A stretch of DNA of 64,000 nt from JAAYCU01 sp964401335 (GTDB taxonomy: Bacteria > Planctomycetota > Phycisphaerae > UBA1845 > PWPN01), in contig CAYNYK010000002.1 of assembly GCA_964401335.1 (NCBI GenBank), positions 1 through 64,000 on the forward strand, given 5' to 3'. Both the position numbers and the translations under genes were made by a program. Positions 1 through 8,233 of this stretch are shown here, piece by piece (positions within the stretch are counted from its first letter, which is position 1; the number at the start of each line of letters is the position of its first letter). Under the pieces are notes generated by a model. It was not told the DNA's origin. It made no database searches and saw only the letters and a program-made list of their open reading frames with translations.

Positions 1-1
1 C

Positions 2-1249
2 ATCCTCGTCGAGCCGCTTGGCGACGGCCAGTACCGTGCCTTGTTCGTCGATCTGCACAACATACGCCTCGGCCGGAAAGTCGACGTGGCCCGCGTGGTC
101 CACAATCTGGCGACATTCAACCATTGGTTCGATATCTGGGGCCAACGCACCGATCGTTTGCGTTTTCTCGATCGCTATCTGCACTGGCGTCAAGTTATGG
201 AAGACGAAAACGCCCACGGATTTCCGCTTAGCCTCGACCGCCGCGAACTGATCCGGCACATTGCCCAAGCCACGGAAGCACACGCCAACGCCCTGTACGC
301 CAAGCGCGATCGGCGCTGCCTGCGCAGCGGCCCTTATTTTGCCCGCCTCAAACTCGACGGCGGCTGGCGGGCCCACGTTTTTCTTAGCGCCAAGCACGCC
401 GTCCCCGGCTCGCGGGCGTCTGAAATCAGCCTCACGCCGCAACAATGGCACCATTGGCTGCAGCAGCCGGCCGACCTGATCGACCACCGCGATGTTCGGC
501 GGGTCATCAAAATCTCCTCGACGGCCGTGATCCGCCGGGCTGCCCTGCCGTTGTCTGACGGAACCAACCTCGACGTAGTATGCAAGTACTCCCGCGAAGT
601 GCCGGGCCTCAAACTCCTGCTAAACATCTTCCGCCCCTCGCGCGCCATGCGCACCTGGCGACGGGCTCACGCTCTGCTCCAGCGCCGGATTCCCACCGCA
701 CGGGCCTTGGCCTATGCCGAACGGCGCGTATTCGGACTGCCGCGGGAGAGTCTCATCATCACCGAATACATCGAAAACGCTCGTGATCTGGATACCGTTC
801 TTTCCATGGACTTGCGTGCCCTCACCGTACCCCAACAACGCGTGCTCAAACGCAGGCTCATCGAGGGCCTCGTGACCATCGTCCGGCGTATGCACGCGCG
901 CGGCTTTGCCCACCGCGATTTCAAGGCTCCCAATATCATCGTGCAATGGAACGGGCAACCCGAAAACGAGCCGCGTCTTTTCCTGGTCGATCTGGACGGC
1001 ATTCATCGCCGCCGTTATGCCGACGAGCGGGCGGTCCTGCGGGCGATCATGCGACTGAACATCAGCCTGGACCACTGCCGCCGCGTGACCCGGGCCGACC
1101 GTCTGCGTTTTCTCAAGATTTACCTCGAACGAACCGGGCGATCCGATCGGTCATGGAAACCGCTTTGGCGCGAACTGGCCGCCCTTTCCGAACGCAAACG
1201 CGCCCGGCGCGACCACGCCGAGCGAATCCTGGCCGGCGAGCGTGCGTAA
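2..1249 (+). CDS. Lipopolysaccharide-kinase (InaA/WaaP/KdkA-like) family protein with tandem kinase-like domains, 5' partial
   Basis: The reading frame is open to the first base, so the true start lies upstream. The first 60 or so codons look like the tail of one kinase-like domain: a Val-Asp-Leu-His aspartate motif and the segment RTDRLRFLDRYL. A complete second domain follows. It has a catalytic-loop motif HRDFKAPNI near base 918, a DFG-like Leu-Val-Asp-Leu-Asp-Gly near base 985, and the segment RADRLRFLKIYL near its end. The second domain therefore repeats the architecture of the first. Members of this family phosphorylate sugars of the lipopolysaccharide inner core; the actual substrate here cannot be read from the sequence. 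The gene converges on the next one with an 11-bp gap. Family assignment is fairly secure, function less so. Confidence 0.75.
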   Translation: MLVEPLGDGQYRALFVDLHNIRLGRKVDVARVVHNLATFNHWFDIWGQRTDRLRFLDRYLHWRQVMEDENAHGFPLSLDRRELIRHIAQATEAHANALYAKRDRRCLRSGPYFARLKLDGGWRAHVFLSAKHAVPGSRASEISLTPQQWHHWLQQPADLIDHRDVRRVIKISSTAVIRRAALPLSDGTNLDVVCKYSREVPGLKLLLNIFRPSRAMRTWRRAHALLQRRIPTARALAYAERRVFGLPRESLIITEYIENARDLDTVLSMDLRALTVPQQRVLKRRLIEGLVTIVRRMHARGFAHRDFKAPNIIVQWNGQPENEPRLFLVDLDGIHRRRYADERAVLRAIMRLNISLDHCRRVTRADRLRFLKIYLERTGRSDRSWKPLWRELAALSERKRARRDHAERILAGERA

Positions 1250-1260
1250 CCTATTGCGAT

Positions 1261-3039
1261 TCATCTATCCCCGTCTTGATCCTCGGAATCGGATGAGGAC
1301 GGGGGCATCGGCTGATCGAAGTACCGTTCAACCACAACCGTCCGGGCAATCAGGTCTCCCAAACGTTGCCGGTTGCGCGTAAAGACGATCAACATGGGCA
1401 GCGCAATCAGCGTGGGCTCCAATTCGACCAGCTTGGTGATATTTCGTATGGCGATTTGAGCGAGGCCAGGAGGTTCAAGCGTTTCCGTACTCACCCGACA
1501 ACCCAGCAATAGCTTGCCCGGAGTGGCCTTAAGAATGGCCTCACACAGCAAGCCATAGCTTGCATACAAAACGCGAAACCAAATCCCCGCCCACCAAATG
1601 TCCTTTGACATCGGCAACCCGCCAATATCCTCGCGACTCAATTGTTGAACCTGTTGCCAGCATTCATGCAAGGGCGCCCACCAATGCACCAACACCACGG
1701 CTGCGGCGGGTATCATGTCGATCAGCGCGGCCGCCAGCCGCTTATGCGGGTATGCCAGGCCCAGCCCCGGAGGCAACTCAATCGGTACGGCGATGCTTTG
1801 CTGCCGACGCCACCAGATCAACAGAAGCATGAGCATGACCGCCATAGTGGCAATCAATTCCTTTAAGCTCTGCCTGCGCGGTGAGAGCGTTTCGCGCCGC
1901 GTGCCCAGTACCGTCGCGAAATCCCGTATGCCCGCCCCTCCCGTGATCGGCCAGTAACCGATCTGAGGCGCCCCCTCCTCCCATCGACATATCACCAACT
2001 GGTTGGCAAACCCACCAACCGCCGTGCCGGCCGACAACCGCAATTCCTGTTCGCCGAGCCGCAATGCCGGTTGGGTTATCCAGGTCTCACGCTCTATGTT
2101 TTCCGGATCGGACGAGCAAACCCAATATTCAACGAGCCGAGCCGATACATTGGTGGGATCCTGTTGGACAACGGCAAAATACAACTGCGTATTGGTCACG
2201 AAGCAGCAGGCCGATTCCAGCAGGTGCCGCAAATGAAAAGTACTGACCGGTCTCCACTTCCCCTCAGAATATACGGCATGGTGAATAGTGCGATTGCCGG
2301 CCTTGACCTGCCAGAAGAGATGGATATTGTCCCCTCGACAGGCCAACCAAAACCGTTCGCTGGCCGCGCAAGCTCCGGGGGTCATCGAAATCGGCTGCCA
2401 TTGCCCCTCCGCGTACGATACCAGGTGATAACTACCCGGCTCCCGCGCTGCCGGCGGATCGGCCTCCACCGGGGACGATTCCGTTTCCGGCCGGCTTTGG
2501 CTAAACCCCAAGTTTCTATCGCTTCGTCGAGCGGCGGCCCGCTCGGCCAGCCAGACCCGTTCGATCTCGTCCGCCGTCGCCGCCGGGACCACCGCCCACA
2601 ACCGAGGCGGCACACCCTCGCCCTGACCCGCTATGGCCATCGGCAGGGTCCGGTCCGGAAGTTGCAGCTCCCGGTTCGCCCGGGCGGGGGCGTAGCGGTA
2701 GTGGCTGCCGTCATCGAAAAAAACATGTAACCGCTCACCCACAACCGTCGCCAGCCGCACCCGCCCCACCTGCTCGTCCACCAAGGCTTCGGCCATCTTG
2801 TTCATTTGCCGATCCTGATAGGCCAGACGCTGATACCAGACCCAGTCGGGCGATCCGGTCTCCTCCAAGACGCGACGGCCCGCCATCAACCAGAGCACCC
2901 GATCGTTACCGGCCAGCGTAAGCTGATAGTCGTCGGGCGGTCGCGGCAGGGCTGTTTCCTGGCCAAGAATATCCCCGTTACAACACAGGAATAAGCCCAT
3001 GATGCGCCATGCGAGAAAAAATGAATATCTGCGAGGCAT
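1261..3039 (-). CDS. RDD-domain membrane protein with a large N-terminal extracytoplasmic region
   Basis: This 592-residue protein begins with a hydrophobic signal-like segment. About 370 residues of predicted extracytoplasmic sequence follow, rich in Trp and in short beta-type stretches. A hydrophobic helix lies near residue 400 (LIATMAVMLMLLLIWW), and the C-terminal RDD-type domain spans roughly residues 425-580. The domain shows the Arg near its start (YPHKRLAAALIDMIP), the TPGKLLLG segment and the terminal RQRLGDLIA motif typical of RDD proteins, whose function is mostly unknown (a few members are transporters). Its ATG follows the stop of the upstream lipoprotein gene directly (TAA then ATG) and has a GGAG six bases ahead, so the two are probably co-translated. 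The role is unknown; the N-terminal half could be a sensor or propeller-like domain. Confidence 0.75.
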   Translation of the reverse strand: MPRRYSFFLAWRIMGLFLCCNGDILGQETALPRPPDDYQLTLAGNDRVLWLMAGRRVLEETGSPDWVWYQRLAYQDRQMNKMAEALVDEQVGRVRLATVVGERLHVFFDDGSHYRYAPARANRELQLPDRTLPMAIAGQGEGVPPRLWAVVPAATADEIERVWLAERAAARRSDRNLGFSQSRPETESSPVEADPPAAREPGSYHLVSYAEGQWQPISMTPGACAASERFWLACRGDNIHLFWQVKAGNRTIHHAVYSEGKWRPVSTFHLRHLLESACCFVTNTQLYFAVVQQDPTNVSARLVEYWVCSSDPENIERETWITQPALRLGEQELRLSAGTAVGGFANQLVICRWEEGAPQIGYWPITGGAGIRDFATVLGTRRETLSPRRQSLKELIATMAVMLMLLLIWWRRQQSIAVPIELPPGLGLAYPHKRLAAALIDMIPAAAVVLVHWWAPLHECWQQVQQLSREDIGGLPMSKDIWWAGIWFRVLYASYGLLCEAILKATPGKLLLGCRVSTETLEPPGLAQIAIRNITKLVELEPTLIALPMLIVFTRNRQRLGDLIARTVVVERYFDQPMPPSSSDSEDQDGDR

Positions 3040-4020
3040 TTAAGGCTCCGTGGCTGGCGCGGTGACCGGCGCGGTGGCCGGTTGACTGCTCGGCGGTGGA
3101 TATCCAACCCGCTCCACCGTTCCCAGATCGGATCGACGACGCAGCCGTGGCGATTCAAGGATATAAGCGTTTGCCGCTTTCCGGGCCTGTTCCTCGCCAA
3201 ACCTCCGCATCTCACCGAAGGTCAACTCCGACCAGCTCTCGTCGGCCAGCCATTCTACACGGATTTTGCGAGGGGCCATGACCACCAGATCACCAGTACC
3301 GCCGATGGGCCCGTAATCAGAAAGATAAGCGGTGATTTCCCGATATCCGTTCGGACGAAAGTAGAAAAGTTCCCGGATCAGATAGGGCGGGTAACGATCA
3401 ATCGCGATCCATTTGGTGTAATAAAGCTGTCCCGCGAAATTTCGGTCGATGAAACCCAACACAAAACGATCCGGTTGCACGTCAAAGAGCGGACCGTTCG
3501 GTCCGGTGGTATCGATCGGCAGGTGGCTCAGGCCCAATATCTCCACCAGATGGTCCGCCCGGATAGGGATACCCATCGGACCGCTGTCCTCGATGATGTC
3601 GCCGTGCCGGCTCCACCAGTACTGGTTATCCACCTGATTCCATACCCACCATTCCTGTTCATTCGAGCCGATCTCAATGGCGCCGGTCAGGTAACTCAGC
3701 TTCAGGTACAGGTCGCGCGGCTTGCGAAACAGAAGTGTCCCGCCGGCGTCGAAGGACTCGAGCTTGCCGCCCTTGCGATACTTTCCGACGGCCCGCACGC
3801 CGCCGGCCCGCAACATGAAATCCATATCCGCGCTGTTCCGGTTGACGCGGGAAATCACCTCCGACAAGGAGGCGCGGTCCGGCGGAAGATGCCCCGTTTT
3901 TTTCCCCGGTGGACAGCCGACGAGCACGGGCAACGCCATCACCGGTACCAACCACAACCAACGAGCGGGCCGGTGCGCTACGCACGGCTTCGATTGGTAT
4001 TGGGTCCGTACCCGAGGCAT
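3040..4020 (-). CDS. Putative outer-membrane lipoprotein (LolA/LolB-like fold)
   Basis: I place the start at the ATG at 4020, which has an AAAGGAA Shine-Dalgarno six bases upstream; an in-frame GTG at 4044 has no good site. The 326-residue product has a basic N-terminus, a hydrophobic stretch and a lipobox ending Val-Leu-Val-Gly-Cys near residue 35, so it should be a lipoprotein. The mature part has alternating beta-type segments (GGTLLFRKPRDLYLKLSY and similar), resembling the half-barrel of LolA/LolB and DUF4292-type lipoproteins that bind lipid. That likeness is by eye only. The tail is low-complexity Pro/Ala/Thr. It is the middle gene of a three-gene minus-strand operon. Confidence 0.6.
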   Translation of the reverse strand: MPRVRTQYQSKPCVAHRPARWLWLVPVMALPVLVGCPPGKKTGHLPPDRASLSEVISRVNRNSADMDFMLRAGGVRAVGKYRKGGKLESFDAGGTLLFRKPRDLYLKLSYLTGAIEIGSNEQEWWVWNQVDNQYWWSRHGDIIEDSGPMGIPIRADHLVEILGLSHLPIDTTGPNGPLFDVQPDRFVLGFIDRNFAGQLYYTKWIAIDRYPPYLIRELFYFRPNGYREITAYLSDYGPIGGTGDLVVMAPRKIRVEWLADESWSELTFGEMRRFGEEQARKAANAYILESPRLRRRSDLGTVERVGYPPPSSQPATAPVTAPATEP

Positions 4021-4100
4021 CAGGAATTCCTTTCGTTCATCCACCAGCCGCCCCCGTCTGCTCGGTAAAACGCATCAAGCATAAAGCGGGTGTTTCCGCG

Positions 4101-4718
4101 TCATTCGGCGACGCTTGGCTCGTCCTTATCGCCCGGCGGGCAACCCTCCTCGCCTCCCGTCGGCAACTCGTCGATCGCCGTGGTTGAGGATACGGGCTCC
4201 GGCTCCTCCAGCGACTCGATCGCCTCGACCTCGCCGCTGAGGATGGCGGTCAATTGGGCGCTCAACCTATCCACTTCCTCGTGGGTCAGTCGCGGGTTCA
4301 AGACACGATGTTCACTCTGGTCGTCGGTCAGTCGGAGAATCCAGTACTCCTCCGGCCCTTCCTGAATGGTTTTATCCAGCTTCAACCGGCGTTTGCGCAT
4401 CAACAACAAGGCCAATACGAAGCGGATTTGCTGCTTGCGCGGACTTTCCTCGTCCTCCAGACGGTTGAACAGATGCACCAGCATATTCTGATCGACGGCC
4501 AAAGCGGAGCGTTTGCGGTCCCGCACTGGCACTCGGGCCCGCCAGTAACAAAAGGTATTCTCCGGCGGACCACTCCAAGCCTCCAGCGAAATGTCCTTCC
4601 GTTCGAAACCCGCCGGGCTTTCCAGTAAAACCGCGTAATACGCCTCGCCCTCGGCGAAATCCCGTTGGGTCACCGCGCACTTACCCGAGGACCTTACAAT
4701 TTCCCATTCATTGCTCAT
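4101..4718 (-). CDS. Conserved hypothetical protein
   Basis: The product is 205 residues with no signal peptide or membrane segment. The N-terminal 100 residues look folded and contain a Cys-Ala-Val-Thr-x-Arg-x-Phe element near residue 14 and a second Cys near residue 56. The middle has a helical segment rich in Arg and Lys (ALLLMRKRRLKLDKTI), and the last 45 residues are acidic and low-complexity. I do not recognise the family. It is the first gene of the operon that continues with the lipoprotein gene 80 bp downstream. The preceding operon ends at the terminator near 4807-4829, so transcription probably starts in the 80 bp in front of this gene. Confidence 0.6.
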   Translation of the reverse strand: MSNEWEIVRSSGKCAVTQRDFAEGEAYYAVLLESPAGFERKDISLEAWSGPPENTFCYWRARVPVRDRKRSALAVDQNMLVHLFNRLEDEESPRKQQIRFVLALLLMRKRRLKLDKTIQEGPEEYWILRLTDDQSEHRVLNPRLTHEEVDRLSAQLTAILSGEVEAIESLEEPEPVSSTTAIDELPTGGEEGCPPGDKDEPSVAE

Positions 4719-4806
4719 CCGTGATTTTTCCGTCGCTGTCTTCTTCTACCTCAAAACCGAACTCCAAGGTAAACGATCCATCGGGATTCGTAAACCGGAC
4801 AATAAA

Positions 4807-4829
4807 AACGGCCGGCAGGACCGGCCGTT
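4807..4829 (-). terminator. Intrinsic terminator of the chaperone/membrane-protein operon
   Basis: A perfect 9-bp stem (AACGGCCGG with CCGGCCGTT) encloses a 5-base loop. On the minus strand the hairpin runs directly into TTTTTATT (positions 4808 down to 4801), the classical arrangement. It lies 105 bp downstream of the stop codon at 4934 and before the gene starting at 4718, so it separates the two minus-strand operons. Confidence 0.85.
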
Positions 4830-4933
4830 CTGTTCTCAAAATCGCATACGGCGTGCGGACCATGCCTTCTATCGCCCGAAAAGACGGTCACCCAAGAAGG
4901 TTCGCGGCCGCCCCGAAATGATCCATATGCCTA

Positions 4934-6634
4934 TTATTCACCCTTTTCGCCCGCGGCTCCGCCCGCCTCGGCCGCTTTCGCCGGCTCGCCGATGGTGGCT
5001 TTTTCCTCAACGGCGGCCTCCTCTTCCTTCTCGTCTTCAAATACCTCTTCGAGGTCCGTGGCGTCCACTTTCTGCCGCAGCAGGAAATAGATCACCGTCG
5101 CTCCGTTATAGTAGAAGGAAACCAGAAAGGCGAGCAATAATCCTACCGTGAGAATCAACCACACATTGATGAAAACCGCCCCGGCCCCCTCCCAGCCCTC
5201 CAGGCCGAACGCCGGGGTAGCGGGCATCAGATTATCGAATGTGGGATTCGGCCACATTGCGTCCAGCTTGGAGGCATCGGCCAGTCCCGTCCCTGGCCGA
5301 TCCGAGGCGGCGGCCATCCCGATCCCTACGAAAAAGCGCGTGGCCTTGAGCATCAGCAACACGAAAAAGCGGGCAAACAGGAAACAGATCGCCCCGTAAA
5401 CCGTAGCTACCAACGCATAGAATCCCGCTCGCCAGGGCCGGGAGTATACGTAACTGTAACTGCGCGAAATGGCGTCAAAAGCGTCCGAACCTTCCGTCGC
5501 GATCGTCGGCCAGAACAACGAACCACCGGCCGCAACGCCAATGAAAACCAGCGCAATCACGAACCCGCCCAGCAGGGCGAGAACCATCAGGATCCCCGCG
5601 AACAACTCCCCAATATAGGGAATCGCTCCGACCAGCCCGCCGAGCAGGAGGCAAATCCCCACTCCCACGATCATCAACATCGGCAATAGCGGCGCGGCGA
5701 AGAAGGCCAGGAATTTACGGCCGGCGAAAGCAATCGCCGCCTTCGGGGCGATGCGCTCATCCCGGGCGAAATGCAAGGCCGCCATGCGGCAGATCGCCCC
5801 GCCAAGAATGGACCAGATCACCAAACAACACAGCATGAACAAGAGAAAGAACAACGGATATTGGGTGGCCATCCACAACTTGCCCCGGGCCATCAGAATC
5901 AACGAGGGGATGACCCCCGTCGCCCGCGGTTCTTTTTGCGATTCCCGCAACACACCCCGCAGTACGCCGACCACATCGGTGCCCGTGCTCGCCCGCACAC
6001 CGCTGACGGCTTCATCAAACTCGCCGAGAAAATTCAGCCGACAGGCCGCGTTAATCAATTGATGCACCAGATCCAGTTCATAGCCCACAAAACTCTCGAA
6101 AATCCCGCGATTTCTCAACTGTTGAAGCTCTTGGTAGGTGGCGTTGAGCGATCGCGCGTCCGCGGCGAACAACTGCTTCAACTCCGCGCGTTTTTTTGCC
6201 TCGCCTTTGACGTCCTTCATTTCATCTTCGAAACGCTCCTGGCGGTCCGCGTAGGACTTTTCCAACTTTCTGACGGCCTCGTCGATCACTTCGTTCGGGT
6301 CGTCGGCCAGGTCTTTCTTCAAATCCTCGGTTTTCAGGCCGAGTCCCTGATAGATGACCGTCAAACGCTGAAGGCGTAAATCCTTCTGTTCCGCGCGCCA
6401 AGCATGAAGATTGTCAACTTTCCAATAGGCGGCGATTTCGTCGCCGACCGGCTGGCACTTGCTCGGCCAGATTAGATCCAACAGCCACCCGCTGAAACCC
6501 ATCAGCAGTAGACCCAGCAAGGCCAGCCCCAGCTTGCCGGGGGCGATGGCCATCCGGAACGTGCGAAAAATCCTCACAAACGACATCGCTTCCAGAAACT
6601 TCGTCGGGGATGTTGCATTGGGTTGATCCGCCAT
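4934..6634 (-). CDS. Large multi-pass membrane protein with a central coiled-coil segment
   Basis: I chose the ATG at 6634, which has GGAGG eight bases upstream; the frame stays open to 6823 but without a ribosome site. The 566-residue product has one membrane helix near residues 30-50. A long charged helical region rich in Lys, Glu and Asp follows at about 80-190, probably a coiled coil. From about residue 245 there are five or six more hydrophobic segments, several rich in Gly/Leu/Val, and the C-terminus is an acidic Glu/Ala tail. No catalytic motif is visible. It resembles multi-pass proteins seen next to chaperone genes in planctomycetes, but I cannot name a family. It lies downstream of yacG and is followed by the terminator at 4807-4829. 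Confidence 0.6.
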   Translation of the reverse strand: MADQPNATSPTKFLEAMSFVRIFRTFRMAIAPGKLGLALLGLLLMGFSGWLLDLIWPSKCQPVGDEIAAYWKVDNLHAWRAEQKDLRLQRLTVIYQGLGLKTEDLKKDLADDPNEVIDEAVRKLEKSYADRQERFEDEMKDVKGEAKKRAELKQLFAADARSLNATYQELQQLRNRGIFESFVGYELDLVHQLINAACRLNFLGEFDEAVSGVRASTGTDVVGVLRGVLRESQKEPRATGVIPSLILMARGKLWMATQYPLFFLLFMLCCLVIWSILGGAICRMAALHFARDERIAPKAAIAFAGRKFLAFFAAPLLPMLMIVGVGICLLLGGLVGAIPYIGELFAGILMVLALLGGFVIALVFIGVAAGGSLFWPTIATEGSDAFDAISRSYSYVYSRPWRAGFYALVATVYGAICFLFARFFVLLMLKATRFFVGIGMAAASDRPGTGLADASKLDAMWPNPTFDNLMPATPAFGLEGWEGAGAVFINVWLILTVGLLLAFLVSFYYNGATVIYFLLRQKVDATDLEEVFEDEKEEEAAVEEKATIGEPAKAAEAGGAAGEKGE

Positions 6635-6803
6635 GGATAGGTCCTCCAGCATGGCAAAAGATAGTTGTCCATCGGCCGCTGGTCGAACGTCGCCCGGCCA
6701 TGCCGACCAGCCAACGCTCGATATTATACCACGATCACAGCACGCGTCCTGCACACTTAGGCCGCATTTGTTTCGATGTGACGGTATTATACGCCGGATG
6801 AGA

Positions 6804-6822
6804 TGGGGGGCAACACCCCCCA
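6804..6822. other. Short G:C stem-loop between yacG and the membrane-protein gene
   Basis: TGGGGGG and CCCCCCA form a 7-bp stem with a five-base loop, 63 bp downstream of the yacG stop. No T-tract follows on the minus strand, so it is not a standard terminator. It may slow polymerase or stabilise an RNA end. The rest of 6635-6884 shows nothing else that I can support. Confidence 0.35.
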
Positions 6823-6884
6823 AGCCCCCCTACCCTTGAAGGCCGACTACCCCGCGCCTACCACAGCCTGATAATTTAACGAAC

Positions 6885-7127
6885 TCAAACCCCCGATTCA
6901 TCAACCTCGTCGGCTGACAAGCGAGAACCATCCTTACCCTCGTCCTGCGCCGGACATTGCTCCGTCGGCGGTACGACCAGTTCCTCACTGATCCGATATT
7001 CCTCGTTCAGCCATTTATGCAGATCGATCAGCTTGCATCGCCGGCTGCAAAAAGGGCGAAACGGAATCTCCGTCTTCGACATGTATTTGACCCGACGTCC
7101 ACAGGTTGGACATTCCATGACCGGCAT
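6885..7127 (-). CDS. yacG: DNA gyrase inhibitor YacG (zinc-ribbon protein)
   Basis: This small protein (80 residues from the ATG at 7127; an ATG three codons later is equally possible) carries the YacG zinc site: Cys-Pro-Thr-Cys near its start, then Cys-Ser-Arg-Arg-Cys about 20 residues later, followed by the family signature KLIDLHKWLNEEY. YacG binds GyrB in E. coli and inhibits gyrase. The C-terminal 35 residues are acidic and poorly conserved. The frame is open upstream to a TTG at 7187, but that codon has no spaced Shine-Dalgarno. It lies at the end of the chaperone cluster, 98 bp after the FmdB-type gene. Confidence 0.85.
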   Translation of the reverse strand: MPVMECPTCGRRVKYMSKTEIPFRPFCSRRCKLIDLHKWLNEEYRISEELVVPPTEQCPAQDEGKDGSRLSADEVDESGV

Positions 7128-7225
7128 GAACGCTCTATTCCCGCCGTGCCCGTGCGTCCCCTCGGGCAGCCCAAACTTGACGATCAACCCTTATTCCGGA
7201 AATGCCGCAAACCTTTCCATGCCTG

Positions 7226-7528
7226 TTAGGCCGCGCTGACGTTCTTGGAATCGGACTTCTTGGTCTCGGCAGACTTATCCTTGCCCTTATCCTTGGCGGT
7301 CGTACAGGAGTCGGTTTCTGCCTTGGCGGCCTTGCGATAACTCTCGCTGCGATAATCCGTCTGATAGAAGCCCGACCCCTTGAAAATGATGCCCCCGCCC
7401 CTACCAATCAGGCGCCGGGCAGTCCCTCGACCGCACTCGGGACATTTGCGTTTCGGCTTGGCCGTTATCGACTGAAACAACTCCCAACGATGCCCGCAAT
7501 CTGAACACTCGTAATCATAGGTCGGCAT
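7226..7528 (-). CDS. FmdB-family zinc-ribbon protein
   Basis: The ATG at 7528 has AGGAG six bases upstream and begins the typical FmdB N-terminus MPTYDYECSDCGHRWE. Two Cys-x-x-Cys pairs (CSDC and CPEC, about 22 residues apart) form the predicted zinc ribbon. The family element IIFKGSGFYQTDYR follows, and the tail is rich in Lys, Ser and Asp. FmdB-type proteins are small putative regulators of unknown mechanism. The product is about 100 residues, normal for the family. It is 39 bp downstream of grpE and is probably co-transcribed with dnaJ-grpE. Confidence 0.85.
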   Translation of the reverse strand: MPTYDYECSDCGHRWELFQSITAKPKRKCPECGRGTARRLIGRGGGIIFKGSGFYQTDYRSESYRKAAKAETDSCTTAKDKGKDKSAETKKSDSKNVSAA

Positions 7529-7567
7529 AACTGGCTCCTGTATATCTCGTGCGCCGAACCGGCGCAT

Positions 7568-8227
7568 TCAGTTCTCGTCGACCGGCGAAGCCGGCGCGGC
7601 TTCACTTTCCGCCTGCGCCTCCCCGGTTTGCGTTGGCTGGGACACGATCACTTTGGCCGGGCGAAGGACGCGCTCGTGAAGCTTATACCCCTTCGCCAAC
7701 TCCTGCAAAACGGTCGGCACCGGATAATCGTCCGACGGCCGTTGCATCATGGCCTCGTGAACCTGTGGATCGAAAGTCTGGCCCTGGGCCTCGATGGGAA
7801 CGACATGATGCTCACCCAATACCTTGCGGAAATTATCCAGGGTCATCCTGATGCCGTTCAGAATACTTTCGGCGCTGTCCTTGTGCTCCATACCGTGGGC
7901 AATCACCCGTTCCAGATCGTCGAGGATCGGCAGTAACGCTCGCACCATACTCGCATGGGCGTAACGTAACGATTCCTCATGCTCTTTCCGTGAGCGCTTC
8001 TGATAATTGAGCAACTCGGCCTTGGCCCGCAGGCATTTTTCCTTCCATTCCTCCAATTCCCGGTTCTGTGGTTCGGCCGCCGTCGCGGACTCGCCGGCCG
8101 GGGCTGACTCCGGGGCGGAGGAGTCCGGTTGTGCGCCCGCATCCGCGGGCGCAGCCTCCCTCTCGCCGCCAAACTGGGCAACTTCTTCCTCGGAGGGGAT
8201 AACGATTTTTTTCTTGCCCTTGCTCAT
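7568..8227 (-). CDS. grpE: Nucleotide exchange factor GrpE
   Basis: The 219-residue product has an acidic, Ala/Pro-rich disordered N-terminus, then the long dimerisation helix (residues about 65-125, with ELLNYQKRSRKEHEESLRYA). The compact beta domain follows, ending in the conserved GrpE signature around VLQELAKGYKLHERVLRPA. GrpE releases ADP from DnaK. The start lies 6 bp after the dnaJ stop, so the two form a translationally tight pair. No dnaK gene is in the window. Family and frame are clear. Confidence 0.95.
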   Translation of the reverse strand: MSKGKKKIVIPSEEEVAQFGGEREAAPADAGAQPDSSAPESAPAGESATAAEPQNRELEEWKEKCLRAKAELLNYQKRSRKEHEESLRYAHASMVRALLPILDDLERVIAHGMEHKDSAESILNGIRMTLDNFRKVLGEHHVVPIEAQGQTFDPQVHEAMMQRPSDDYPVPTVLQELAKGYKLHERVLRPAKVIVSQPTQTGEAQAESEAAPASPVDEN

Positions 8228-8233
8228 CGCTGA

